From Pseudomonadota bacterium (lineage in GTDB: Bacteria; Pseudomonadota; Gammaproteobacteria; Burkholderiales; Burkholderiaceae_C), in contig JAEYPG010000181.1 in assembly GCA_023410975.1 (NCBI GenBank), forward strand, positions 1 through 24,848: a stretch of DNA of 24,848 bases, given 5' to 3'. Below, one piece after another: positions 16,470-23,663 of this stretch. The notes under the pieces are model-generated. The model worked only from the letters and a program-made list of their open reading frames with translations. It was not told the origin of the DNA and did no database searches. The position numbers and the translations under genes were made by a program. The stretch's first letter is position 1. Each line of letters begins with the position of its first letter.

Positions 16470-16546
16470 CCGTTCGGGCTGAGCTTGTCGAAGCCCCTGC
16501 GCCGACAACCGGGCGCCTGCCCTTCGACAAGCTCAGGGCGAACGGG
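16470..16546. repeat. REP-doublet (REPIN-like) element, copy 2
   Basis: Two inverted arms, 16470-16496 and 16519-16546, share CTGAGCTTGTCGAAG in opposite orientation around a spacer of about 22 nt. The arms differ at matching sites (GG in one where the other's complement has CC), which leaves internal mismatches in the hairpin. About 95% identical to the copy at 22324-22400, with one indel. It sits between the miniprotein stop and the convergent hydrolase stop. Confidence 0.85.
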
Positions 16547-16552
16547 TTGTTC

Positions 16553-17476
16553 TCAGTCCTGTCCCCCGTCCAGAAACGCCTCCACCGCCGCCGCCACTGC
16601 CTGCGGCTGGTCGTGGTGCAGCATGTGGCCGCAGCGCGGCAGCGACACGCGGCGGTGCGGCGGCAGCGCCGCCATGCGGGCCTCGAACTCCGCGCGCGGG
16701 TACGCCGCGCCCCAGCGCTGCAGCACCTGCGTGTCCTCGCCTTCCACCCACAGCAGCGGTGCCGTGATGCGCTGCCACGCGGCCATCGCTTCCTCCTTGC
16801 GGTAGAGCACCGGGTTGACGCGCTTGTGCGCCGGGTCGGCGCGCAGCCGCCAGCGCCCGGCACCGTCGGGCTCGGCCCAGTGGCTGGCCAGCCACGCCGC
16901 CTTGTCCGCGCCCAGGAACGGGTCGTTCTTCTGCAGCCGCCGCGCCACCGCCTCCAGGCTCTCGTAGGGCTTCAGCTGCGGCGGCTCCTTGAGCTCGTCG
17001 AGCCAGGTCTCCAGCCGCGAGGGCGCCTGCGCGGGGCGCGTGTCCGGCATGCCGAAGCCTTCCAGGTTGACCAGGCGGCGCACCCGCCGCGGGCGCACGC
17101 CGGCATAGACCATCGCCACGTTGCCGCCCAGGCTGTGGCCCAGCAGGTCCACCGGCGTGCCGGGGCACAGGGCGTCGAGCAGGGCATCCAGGTCGCCCAG
17201 GTAGTCGGGGAACCAGTAGGCGTCGGCGCCGGACACCGCAGTGAGGCCGAAGCCGCGCCAGTCCGGCGCGATCACCCAGCGCGGCGCGGCCAGCGCGTCC
17301 ACCAGGAACTGGAAGGAGGCGCCCACGTCCATCCAGCCGTGCAGCAGCACCAGCGGCGGACGCTGCGCCGTGGCGAGCGCCGGGTCGCCCCAGGTCAGCA
17401 CGTGGTAGCGCAGCTTGCGAAGGTCCAGGAAGCGGCCGAGGGCGGGGACACGGGGTTCGTAGATGGGCGAGCTCAT
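16553..17476 (-). CDS. Alpha/beta-fold hydrolase
   Basis: A 307-residue predicted serine hydrolase of the lipase/epoxide-hydrolase-like superfamily, without a signal peptide. The oxyanion motif HGWMD begins at His46, the nucleophile is Ser115 in GHSLGG, the acid is probably Asp248 in VEGEDT, and the histidine is His284 in CGHMLHH. A helical cap lies between about 140 and 230. The substrate is unknown; the DWRGFG after the oxyanion strand is common to the superfamily. The ATG at 17476 is used because the open frame beyond it, up to 17659, is basic low-complexity sequence that crosses the divergent acyl-CoA synthetase start. No clear Shine-Dalgarno was seen. The gene is divergent from the acyl-CoA synthetase with 73 bases between, so the two may share control. 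Confidence 0.88.
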   Translation of the reverse strand: MSSPIYEPRVPALGRFLDLRKLRYHVLTWGDPALATAQRPPLVLLHGWMDVGASFQFLVDALAAPRWVIAPDWRGFGLTAVSGADAYWFPDYLGDLDALLDALCPGTPVDLLGHSLGGNVAMVYAGVRPRRVRRLVNLEGFGMPDTRPAQAPSRLETWLDELKEPPQLKPYESLEAVARRLQKNDPFLGADKAAWLASHWAEPDGAGRWRLRADPAHKRVNPVLYRKEEAMAAWQRITAPLLWVEGEDTQVLQRWGAAYPRAEFEARMAALPPHRRVSLPRCGHMLHHDQPQAVAAAVEAFLDGGQD

Positions 17477-17549
17477 GCGCCGCACTCTAGGCCAGGCCCG
17501 GGTTGTGCCGGAGAGGCAGCCGCCATAGGCGCTCCTAAGCTGCCCCGCC

Positions 17550-19376
17550 ATGCAGAACGACCCTGACACCCCCCGCTCCGAGGCCACCGCGCCCGCCACG
17601 CCCGACCGCCATGCCGCGCTGGTGCAGGCCTGGCGCTGGCGCGTACCCGCCGACTTCAACCTCGCCGAGGCCTGCTGCGGGCGCTGGGCGCGCGAGACGC
17701 CTCAGGCCGTGGCCATCCGCCAGGTGGAGGCGGACGGCACGGTGCGCCGCTACACCTATGCCGAGCTGCAGCGCGACGCGAACCGCCTCTCGCACGCGCT
17801 GCGCCGCCTGGGCGTGGTGCGTGGAGAGCGGGTGGCGATCGTGCTGCCGCAGCGCATCGAGACGGCGGTGGCGCACGTGGCGCTGCACCAGCTTGGCGTG
17901 ATCGCCATGCCGCTGACCACGCTCTTCGGGCCGGAGGCGCTGGAGTTCCGGCTGCGGCACAGCGAGTCGGTGCTGGCGATCACGGACGAGGCCGGCATCG
18001 AGGCCCTGCGCAGCCTGCGCGCCGCCGTGCCGGGCCTGCACACGCTGCTGGCCGTCGGCGGTGCCCAGGGCCGAGGCGAGGCGGACACGGTGGACTGGGA
18101 CGCCGCGCTGGCCGCCGCGCCCGAGGGCTTCGAGCGCGAGCCCACCAGCGCCGAGGATCCGGCCATCCTCATCTACACCAGCGGCACCACCGGCGCGCCC
18201 AAGGGCGCGCTGCTGCCCCAGCGGGCGCTGCTGGGGAATCTCACCGGCTTCGTCGCCAGCCAGAACGGTTTCGACCTGGGACCGCCCTGGGGGCTGCCGG
18301 CGCTGGAGGAGGGCGGCTCAGCAGCCCCGTCCGCCGGAGGGCCGCCGGTGCCCGGCCCCTTCTGGAGCCCGGCCGACTGGGCCTGGACCGGCGGGCTGAT
18401 GGACGTGCTGCTGCCCACGCTGTTCTTCGGCCGCGAGGTGCTGGCCTACCGCGGGCGCTTCGACCCGGTGCGCGCCTTCGAGCTGCTGCAGGCGCACGGC
18501 GTGACGCACAGCTTCCTGTTCCCGACGGCGCTGAAGGCGATGATGAAAGCGGTGCCGCGCCCGCGCGAGCGTTTCAGGCTGTGCCTGCGCGGGTTGATGA
18601 GCGCGGGCGAGGCCGTCGGCGACGCCGTCTTCAGCTGGTGCCGCGACGAGGTGGGCGTGGTGGTCAACGAGATGTTCGGCCAGACCGAGGTGAACTACAT
18701 CGTCGGCAACTGCGCCACGCCGGCCACGGCCGATGGCCGTCCGGCGCAGGGCTGGCCGGCGCGGCCCGGCAGCATGGGTCGCGGCTACCCCGGGCACCGG
18801 GTGGCGGTGATCGACGACGACGGGAACGTGTGCCCGCCGGGCGTGGTGGGCGACGTGGCGCTGCACCGGCTGGACGTGCACGGCGAGCCGGACCCGATCT
18901 TCTTCCTGGGCTACTGGCGCAACGAGGAGGCCACGCGCGCCAAGTTCACCGGCGACCCGGCCGACAGCTGGTGCCGCACCGGCGACATGGCCGAGATGGA
19001 TGCCGAGGGCTACCTCTGGTATCGAGGCCGCAGCGACGACATGTTCAAGGCGGCGGGCTACCGCATCGGCCCGGGCGAGATCGAGAACTGCCTGCTGAAG
19101 CACCCGGCGGTGGCCAATGCCGCGGTGGTGCCCAAGCCGGACCCCGAGCGCGGCGCGCTGGTGAAGGCCTACGTGGTGCTGGCCCCCGGCTTCCACGGCG
19201 ATGCGGCGCTGGTGGAGGCGTTGCAGCAGCACGTGCGCGGGCGGCTGGCGCCTTACGAATACCCGAAGGAGATCGAGTTCATCGAGCAGCTGCCGATGAC
19301 GACGACGGGGAAGGTGCAGCGGAAGGTCTTGAGGGAAAGGGAAGCCGCGCGCGTCCAAGGCCGCCCACAGGGCTGA
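17550..19376 (+). CDS. Acyl-CoA synthetase (AMP-forming)
   Basis: A 608-residue adenylate-forming enzyme that activates a carboxylic acid with ATP and joins it to CoA. Core motifs are the P-loop YTSGTTGAPKG near 208-218, FGQTEVN near 376, the hinge region CRTGDMAEMDAEGYLWYRGR from about 474, and the C-terminal catalytic lysine in TTTGKVQRK near 590. The sequence resembles the medium-chain/acetyl-CoA-synthetase-like branch (FWSPADWAWTGGL follows the P-loop region). Between residues about 243 and 271 there is a Gly/Pro/Ala-rich stretch that looks like an insert compared with relatives. The substrate is not defined; short or medium fatty acids are likely. The start ATG has only a weak ribosome site. 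A short hairpin follows the stop. Confidence 0.92.
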   Translation: MQNDPDTPRSEATAPATPDRHAALVQAWRWRVPADFNLAEACCGRWARETPQAVAIRQVEADGTVRRYTYAELQRDANRLSHALRRLGVVRGERVAIVLPQRIETAVAHVALHQLGVIAMPLTTLFGPEALEFRLRHSESVLAITDEAGIEALRSLRAAVPGLHTLLAVGGAQGRGEADTVDWDAALAAAPEGFEREPTSAEDPAILIYTSGTTGAPKGALLPQRALLGNLTGFVASQNGFDLGPPWGLPALEEGGSAAPSAGGPPVPGPFWSPADWAWTGGLMDVLLPTLFFGREVLAYRGRFDPVRAFELLQAHGVTHSFLFPTALKAMMKAVPRPRERFRLCLRGLMSAGEAVGDAVFSWCRDEVGVVVNEMFGQTEVNYIVGNCATPATADGRPAQGWPARPGSMGRGYPGHRVAVIDDDGNVCPPGVVGDVALHRLDVHGEPDPIFFLGYWRNEEATRAKFTGDPADSWCRTGDMAEMDAEGYLWYRGRSDDMFKAAGYRIGPGEIENCLLKHPAVANAAVVPKPDPERGALVKAYVVLAPGFHGDAALVEALQQHVRGRLAPYEYPKEIEFIEQLPMTTTGKVQRKVLREREAARVQGRPQG

Positions 19377-19377
19377 A

Positions 19378-19399
19378 GCGCCGGGCCGCTGCCCGGCGC
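19378..19399 (+). terminator. GC-rich hairpin just after the acyl-CoA synthetase
   Basis: GCGCCGGGC and GCCCGGCGC form a perfect 9-bp stem with a CGCT loop, starting two bases after the stop codon. No T-run follows, so it is either a weak or non-canonical terminator or a 3' end stabiliser. Confidence 0.5.
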
Positions 19400-19534
19400 G
19401 GCACCGGCCGTCGCCACGTCCAGGGTCTTCCCGTGCCGGCCGGCGACGGGCATGGCGGATGCCCGCCCCCAGCGCCGGCCGGGCACGCGAGTACCCGTGC
19501 GCCGTGCCGGCCATTCAGACCAGGAGGCTCGACC

Positions 19535-20467
19535 ATGGACGACCAACAGCAGCGCGGACCGCAGGACGCGCAGATGCAGCAACAAGGTGGGCCCTCGGCC
19601 CAGCAGGGCGGCAGCCCGCAGCAGGGTGGTCAGCAGTCCCAGTTCAGCGCGTCCTCGGGGCAGCAAGGCGGCGCCGCAGGCGGCTCCCCGCCCGGCGGCG
19701 GCAGCGGCGGCGCGCAGCAGGGCGGCAGCGGTGCCGATGACAGCACCCGCCGTGGCGGCAATCCCTACACCGATTTCTTCACCCGCCGCGGCACCAGCCC
19801 CATGGACTTGCTCAAGCGGCTCGACGAGGACGTGGACCGCCTCTTCCACCAGTTCGTCGGCGGCGGGCGCGAGCTGCTGCGCAGCCGCCTGCGCGACCGC
19901 GGCGGCATGGACGCCACGGCGGACATGGGCACGGGCTCCGCCGCCGGCAGCAGTGGCGGCACCGATGAACGCCAGACCGAATCCGCCGGCGGCGCGTCGC
20001 CGGCCAGCTCCGCCGTGTCGCCGATGTCCGCTTCGGGCTGGCTGCCGGAGGTCGAGGTGTGCGAGCGCAATGGAAAGCTGCTCGTCCACGTCGATCTGCC
20101 GGGCCTGTCGCGCGAGGACCTGCAGATCCACTTCGACAGCGACCAGCTCGTGCTCCAGGGCGAGCGGCGCAGCACCCGCACCACCAGCCAGCCCGGCGGC
20201 TACTACCGCACCGAGCGCACCTACGGGCAGTTCAGCCGCGTCATCCCGCTGCCCGAGGGCGTCAACCCCGACACCGCCCAGGCCGGCTTCCACAACGGCG
20301 TGCTGGAAATCTCCTTCGACATGCCGGTGCGCCACAACCGCACGCGGCAGATCCCGATCGGCGAGGGCGGCGTGGGCACCGGGGCCGCCATGAGCACGGC
20401 CGGCAGCACCGGCTCGGTCAAGGGCAGCGGCGCCTCCAGCGCGGCGGGCAGCGAGGTCGGGCCGTAG
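19535..20467 (+). CDS. Hsp20/alpha-crystallin chaperone with long disordered tails
   Basis: A 310-residue small heat-shock protein, about twice the usual length of bacterial Hsp20 (140-170). The alpha-crystallin domain spans about 168-266, with LPEVEVCERNGKLLVHVDLPG at its start and the conserved GVLEI strand at 255-259; the IPI motif at 273-275 matches the IxI C-terminal anchor. Residues 1-75 are almost only Gln, Gly, Ser, Ala and Pro, and another Gly/Ser/Ala segment (about 124-165) links to the domain. In between, NPYTDFFTRRG...LLKRLDEDVDRLFHQFV (76-108) looks like an amphipathic helix. The C-terminal 35 residues are Gly/Ser/Ala-rich too. It should hold unfolding proteins in the cytoplasm. 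AGGAGG seven bases before the ATG sets the start. No sigma-32-type promoter was recognised in the 158 bases upstream. Confidence 0.92.
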   Translation: MDDQQQRGPQDAQMQQQGGPSAQQGGSPQQGGQQSQFSASSGQQGGAAGGSPPGGGSGGAQQGGSGADDSTRRGGNPYTDFFTRRGTSPMDLLKRLDEDVDRLFHQFVGGGRELLRSRLRDRGGMDATADMGTGSAAGSSGGTDERQTESAGGASPASSAVSPMSASGWLPEVEVCERNGKLLVHVDLPGLSREDLQIHFDSDQLVLQGERRSTRTTSQPGGYYRTERTYGQFSRVIPLPEGVNPDTAQAGFHNGVLEISFDMPVRHNRTRQIPIGEGGVGTGAAMSTAGSTGSVKGSGASSAAGSEVGP

Positions 20468-20480
20468 CGCTGATTCGCCT

Positions 20481-20509
20481 GGGGCGGGCTGGTCGCGGCG
20501 GCTCGCCCC
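20481..20509 (+). terminator. Hairpin after hsp20
   Basis: GGGGCGGGC (20481-20489) pairs with GCTCGCCCC (20501-20509), nine pairs including one G-T wobble, with an 11-nt loop. It begins 13 bases after the hsp20 stop. There is no T-run, so termination is uncertain. Confidence 0.35.
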
Positions 20510-20533
20510 GCAAACCGATGGTGGTGCACACTC

Positions 20534-21598
20534 ATGTCCATGCTTGACACCATTTCCCTGGGCCGCAGCGAGCTGCGCGTCACGCCCATCTGCCTGGGCA
20601 CCATGACCTTCGGCGAGCAGGTGGACGAAGCCACCAGCCACCGCATCCTGGACCGCGCGCTGGAGCGCGGCGTCAACTTCATCGACACGGCGGAGATGTA
20701 CCCCGTGCCGCCCAGCGCACCGCGCTACGGCGAGACGGAGCGCATCCTGGGCTCCTGGTTCAAGAGCCGTCCCGGCGTGCGCCAGCGCACGGTGCTGGCC
20801 ACCAAGGTGGCCGGGCCCTCGCGCTACGACTGGATCGGCGGCGGCGTGCCGGACCTGCGCCCCGAGCGCATCGTCGAGGCCTGCGAGCACAGCCTGCAGC
20901 GCCTGGGCGTGGAGTGCATCGACCTCTACCAGATCCACTGGCCCGCGCGCCACGTGCCGGCCTTCGGCGGCGTGTACTTCGAGCCCTCCAAGCTCCGGCC
21001 CGTGACCGGCATCGAGGCGCAGCTGCAGGCGCTGGAACGCCTGGTGCGCGACGGCAAGGTGCGCGCCATCGGCCTGTCCAACGAGACGCCCTGGGGCGTG
21101 GCGGAGTTCGTGCGCATCGCCGAGCAGCTGGGGCTGCCGCGCATCGCCACGGTCCAGAACCCGTACTGCCTCGTCAACCGCGTGGTGGACAACGGCCTGG
21201 ACGAGGCGCTCTACCACGCGCAGGTCTCGCTGCTGGCCTACTCGCCGCTGGGCTTCGGGCTGCTGACGGGCAAGTACGACCAGCGCGGCTTCAACGACGT
21301 GGACAACCCCGGCCGGCTGGCGCAGTTCGAGTCCATGAAGCAGCAGCGCTGGGGCCGCATCGAGGCACTGCAGGCCGCGCGCCACTACAACGCCCTGGCG
21401 CGCGCCAACGGCCTCACGCCCACGCGGCTGGCGCTGGCCTGGTGCTACCGCAACTGGCGCGTGGCCAGCACCGTCATCGGCGTCACCAGCGTGGCGCAGC
21501 TCGACGAGAACCTGGACGCCTGGGACACGCAGCTCTCGCCGGAGCTGCTCAAGGTCATCGACGACATCCGCTGGTCGCACCGCGACCCGGCACAGTGA
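20534..21598 (+). CDS. Aldo/keto reductase (Tas-like)
   Basis: A 354-residue NADPH-dependent oxidoreductase of the aldo/keto reductase superfamily, closest in look to E. coli Tas. The catalytic tetrad is Asp51 and Tyr56 (FIDTAEMY), Lys91 (ATKVAG) and His135 (YQIHWP). Other family marks are GLSNETPWGV, the LLAYSPLGFGLLTGKY strand and the VIGVTSVAQLDENL phosphate-binding region near the C-terminus. The natural substrate is unknown. Two ATGs stand six bases apart (20534 and 20540) with no strong ribosome site; the first is used. ybaK follows after 22 bases in the same direction, so the two are probably one transcript. Confidence 0.93.
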   Translation: MSMLDTISLGRSELRVTPICLGTMTFGEQVDEATSHRILDRALERGVNFIDTAEMYPVPPSAPRYGETERILGSWFKSRPGVRQRTVLATKVAGPSRYDWIGGGVPDLRPERIVEACEHSLQRLGVECIDLYQIHWPARHVPAFGGVYFEPSKLRPVTGIEAQLQALERLVRDGKVRAIGLSNETPWGVAEFVRIAEQLGLPRIATVQNPYCLVNRVVDNGLDEALYHAQVSLLAYSPLGFGLLTGKYDQRGFNDVDNPGRLAQFESMKQQRWGRIEALQAARHYNALARANGLTPTRLALAWCYRNWRVASTVIGVTSVAQLDENLDAWDTQLSPELLKVIDDIRWSHRDPAQ

Positions 21599-21620
21599 AG
21601 CGGGGCGCGACAGGCAGAAC

Positions 21621-22109
21621 ATGGCGAAGAAGGACAAGCACGTCAGCGAGACGCCCGCCACCCAGTTCCTGCGCCGCCACGGCGTGAGCTTCACCGAGCA
21701 CCCTTACGAGTACGTGGACCACGGCGGCACCGCCGAGTCCTCGCGCCAGCTCGGCGTGGAGGAGCACAGCGTGGTCAAGACGCTGGTGATGCAGGACGAG
21801 CGCGCGCAGCCGCTGATCGTGCTCATGCACGGCGACCGGCAGGTCAGCACCAAGGCGCTGGCGCGGGAGATCGGCGTCAAGAGCGTGGAGCCCTGCAAGC
21901 CCGAGGTGGCGCAGCGCCACAGCGGCTACCTGGTGGGCGGCACGTCGCCCTTCGGCACCAAGAAGGCGATGCCGGTGTTCGTGGAGGCCAGCGTCCTTCT
22001 GCTTCCGAAGATCTGCATCAACGGCGGCAAGCGCGGCTACCTGGTCGGGCTGGACCCCAAGCTGCTCACCACGCTGGTGGACGCCAAGCCGGTGCACTGC
22101 GCGCTGTAG
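21621..22109 (+). CDS. ybaK: Cys-tRNA(Pro)/Cys-tRNA(Cys) deacylase, YbaK type
   Basis: A 162-residue cytoplasmic enzyme of the YbaK/EbsC/ProX family that hydrolyses cysteine mischarged onto tRNA(Pro), an editing step of translation. The conserved lysine is Lys53 in VVKTLV, followed by GDRQVSTKALAREIG and the GYLVGGTSPFGTKKAMPVF core at 102-120, then the ICINGGKRGYLVGL segment. Length and motif order are normal for YbaK. The ATG is supported by the overall fit; only a weak ribosome site (CAGG) precedes it. It is second in a likely pair with the aldo/keto reductase and is closed by a terminator 33 bases downstream. Confidence 0.94.
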   Translation: MAKKDKHVSETPATQFLRRHGVSFTEHPYEYVDHGGTAESSRQLGVEEHSVVKTLVMQDERAQPLIVLMHGDRQVSTKALAREIGVKSVEPCKPEVAQRHSGYLVGGTSPFGTKKAMPVFVEASVLLLPKICINGGKRGYLVGLDPKLLTTLVDAKPVHCAL

Positions 22110-22141
22110 CACGTGCCCGGCAGCGGGCAGACGGCATGAAG

Positions 22142-22170
22142 AAGGCGGCCCTGGGCCGCCTTTCCGTTTT
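22142..22170 (+). terminator. Rho-independent terminator of ybaK
   Basis: AAGGCGGCC (22142-22150) and GGCCGCCTT (22154-22162) form a perfect 9-bp stem with a CTG loop, followed by a T-rich tail (TCCGTTTT). Confidence 0.85.
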
Positions 22171-22216
22171 CATTTCAAGTTTCAAGTCGGAAGTGAACGG
22201 TCCCCGTTCGCCCTGA

Positions 22217-22253
22217 GCCCTTCGACAAGCTCAGGACAGGCTTGTCGAAGGGC
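22217..22253. repeat. Perfect 14-bp REP hairpin
   Basis: GCCCTTCGACAAGC (22217-22230) pairs perfectly with GCTTGTCGAAGGGC (22240-22253) around the loop TCAGGACAG. It looks like the inner halves of two REP units joined head to head, preceded by the outer half CCCGTTCGCCCTGAG at 22203-22217. Confidence 0.85.
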
Positions 22254-22284
22254 CTGTAGGCCGGTTGAGCCGGGGGCTTCGACA

Positions 22285-22440
22285 GGCTCATACGGACCAC
22301 AAGTAATTCCTGAACAACAAGAACCCGTTCGGGCTGAGCTTGTCGAAGCCCTGCGGCGGCAACCGAGCGCCTGCCCTTCGACAGGCTCAGGGCGAACGGG
22401 AAAGGGACCGTCCGGCGATTACTTCAGGTCCGTATCAGCC
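22285..22440. repeat. Long inverted repeat enclosing a REP-doublet
   Basis: The arms are 22285-22310 and 22415-22440, 26 nt each with 21 matches; both carry a TACGGACC...AAGTAAT core. They flank the paired element at 22324-22400. The enclosing arms show no similarity to the REP units themselves except at their outer edges. Confidence 0.8.
22324..22400. repeat. REP-doublet (REPIN-like) element, copy 3
   Basis: Arms GTTCGGGCTGAGCTTGTCG... (from 22324) and its inverted partner ending GGGCGAACGGG at 22400, around a spacer of about 22 nt. Nearly the same as copy 2 at 16470-16546: about four substitutions and one indel over 77 bases. Confidence 0.88.
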
Positions 22441-22478
22441 CGAACGGGTTTTCTTTCCGTGCCAACGAAGAACTGGAA

Positions 22479-22760
22479 TCAAGCCGTGCCGATCCCGCTC
22501 ACCCCGCCGGCCTGCGCGCCGCCGCCGCCGTCCTCATCGCCCGCCGGCGTCTCGGGCGCCAGCCTGAACCCCACCTTGAGCGTGACCTGGTAGTGGCCGA
22601 TGCGGCCGTCCACCACGTGGCCGCGCGTTTCCACCACTTCGAACCAGTCGATGTGGCGCACCGTGAGCGCGGCGGTCTCGATGGCGTTGCGGATCGCGTC
22701 GTCGGTGCTGGTGGTGGAGGACCCCACCAGCTCGATGAGCTTGTAGACGTGTTCGGACAT
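22479..22760 (-). CDS. Dodecin (flavin-storage protein) with C-terminal extension
   Basis: A 93-residue protein. The first 68 residues are a typical dodecin: HVYKLIELVGSS at the start, DDAIRNAIETA in the helix, WFEVVETRGHVVDGRIGHYQ and VTLKVGFRL at the end. Trp39 is the residue that stacks on flavin in bacterial dodecins. Dodecins form hollow 12-mers that bind riboflavin, FMN or CoA and buffer free flavins. The last 25 residues (Gly/Asp/Ala-rich, ending GGVSGIGTA) are not part of the family core and probably hang from the shell. AGGAG eight bases before the ATG supports the start at 22760. The gene is on the opposite strand to ybaK, with the repeat cluster between them. Confidence 0.93.
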   Translation of the reverse strand: MSEHVYKLIELVGSSTTSTDDAIRNAIETAALTVRHIDWFEVVETRGHVVDGRIGHYQVTLKVGFRLAPETPAGDEDGGGGAQAGGVSGIGTA

Positions 22761-22897
22761 GGCTTTTTCTCCTGGCCGCGCCTCGCTCCTCGACGGTCCC
22801 GCGACGGCAGGCGCCGGCGGCGCGGCCTGCCTGTGGGGCAAGCCGCCTGCCGGGGCCGCTCAGCCCGGGCGGGTCCGGCGAAGCGGGAAGGGCACGT

Positions 22898-23581
22898 TCA
22901 AGCGGGCTGGCCGCGAGGCGTGCTGCGCCGGTCGGCGTGCCGGCGTGTCCAGGGCCGCGCCGCCATCTGCCGGTCCTGCAGCCGCGACAGCAGCGCCAGC
23001 GCCAGTACCGCGCCCAGCAGCGCCATGAGCATGTCGGCCTGGCTGTCGCCCAGGTCGCCCTGCATGCCCATGAAGTCCTGCAGGGGCTGCTGGAAGAACA
23101 GCGCCAGGCGCCATTGCAGGATCTCGTAGCAGGCGCTCAGCGCCAGCGCCACGCTGGCCGAGAGCACGGCGGCCGCGCCTCGGTGCGTCACCCAGGCGCG
23201 GCGCAGGAGCATCTCTCGTACCACCATCGCCGGCACGAAGCCCTGCAGGAAGTGGCCCAGCCGGTCGTACGGGTTGCGCGACAGGCCCAGCACGTCCTCC
23301 AGCCAGAAACCCAGCGGCACGCGCTGGAAGCTGTAGGCCGCGCCGGTGAGCACCACCAGCGCGAACAGCGTCAGCAGCAGGTAGCTCAGCGGCGTCAGCG
23401 CGAAGCGCCGGTGGCTCAGCACCAGCACTGCCGCAACCCCGGCCACCGGCGCGGCCTCGGCCAGCCAGCCGATGCGGTCGTAGGGCTGCAGCCCCGAGAC
23501 GATCAGCGCCAGCCCCACCGCCAGCGCGCAGGCGGCGGGCACGGGACTGTCCAACGAGGGGGCGCGGCTGGGGTACTGCAT
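22898..23581 (-). CDS. YjdF/DUF2238 family membrane protein
   Basis: A 227-residue inner-membrane protein with about six hydrophobic helices. The family marks are the NPYDRLGHFLQGFVPAMV segment near 103-120, the glutamate in SACYEILQW, and the MQGDLGDSQADMLMALLGA loop and helix near 172-190, whose acidic residues are conserved in YjdF relatives as I remember them. Its function is unknown. The C-terminal 25 residues are basic and cytoplasm-like. The ATG at 23581 has GGAG about nine bases upstream. It follows the DUF3422 gene by 82 bases and leads to the dodecin gene after 137 bases, all on the minus strand; whether they form one transcript is unclear. Confidence 0.85.
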   Translation of the reverse strand: MQYPSRAPSLDSPVPAACALAVGLALIVSGLQPYDRIGWLAEAAPVAGVAAVLVLSHRRFALTPLSYLLLTLFALVVLTGAAYSFQRVPLGFWLEDVLGLSRNPYDRLGHFLQGFVPAMVVREMLLRRAWVTHRGAAAVLSASVALALSACYEILQWRLALFFQQPLQDFMGMQGDLGDSQADMLMALLGAVLALALLSRLQDRQMAARPWTRRHADRRSTPRGQPA

Positions 23582-23663
23582 GGCGGATGTCTCCAGAAGT
23601 CGGTCTGTGCGCTTCTGTCAATCCCCTGAGCATTCCAAGTGCCCACCCCGGGTGGGTGTCCGA

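Larger units (their letters stand above)
22203..22448. repeat. Nested cluster of REP-like repeats
   Basis: Most of the 369-base gap between ybaK and the dodecin gene is repeat. It holds a hairpin at 22217-22253 (14-bp stem, 9-nt loop), a variant unit near 22274-22295, a full paired element at 22324-22400 and a final half unit TCAGCCCGAACGGG at 22435-22448. The paired element lies inside a larger inverted repeat. No protein-coding frame was supported here. Confidence 0.85.

Noticed and set aside
19477..19527. RNA thermometer (ROSE or fourU type) in the hsp20 leader
   Set aside because: A GC-rich hairpin lies at about 19477-19512, just before the Shine-Dalgarno, but no U-run or UYGCU-type anti-Shine-Dalgarno pairs with AGGAGG. 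It is too stable and too far from the ribosome site.
19253..21694. An 813-codon minus-strand frame opposite hsp20 and the aldo/keto reductase
   Set aside because: Crosses two clear genes and several intergenic hairpins. No motif or start context supports it.
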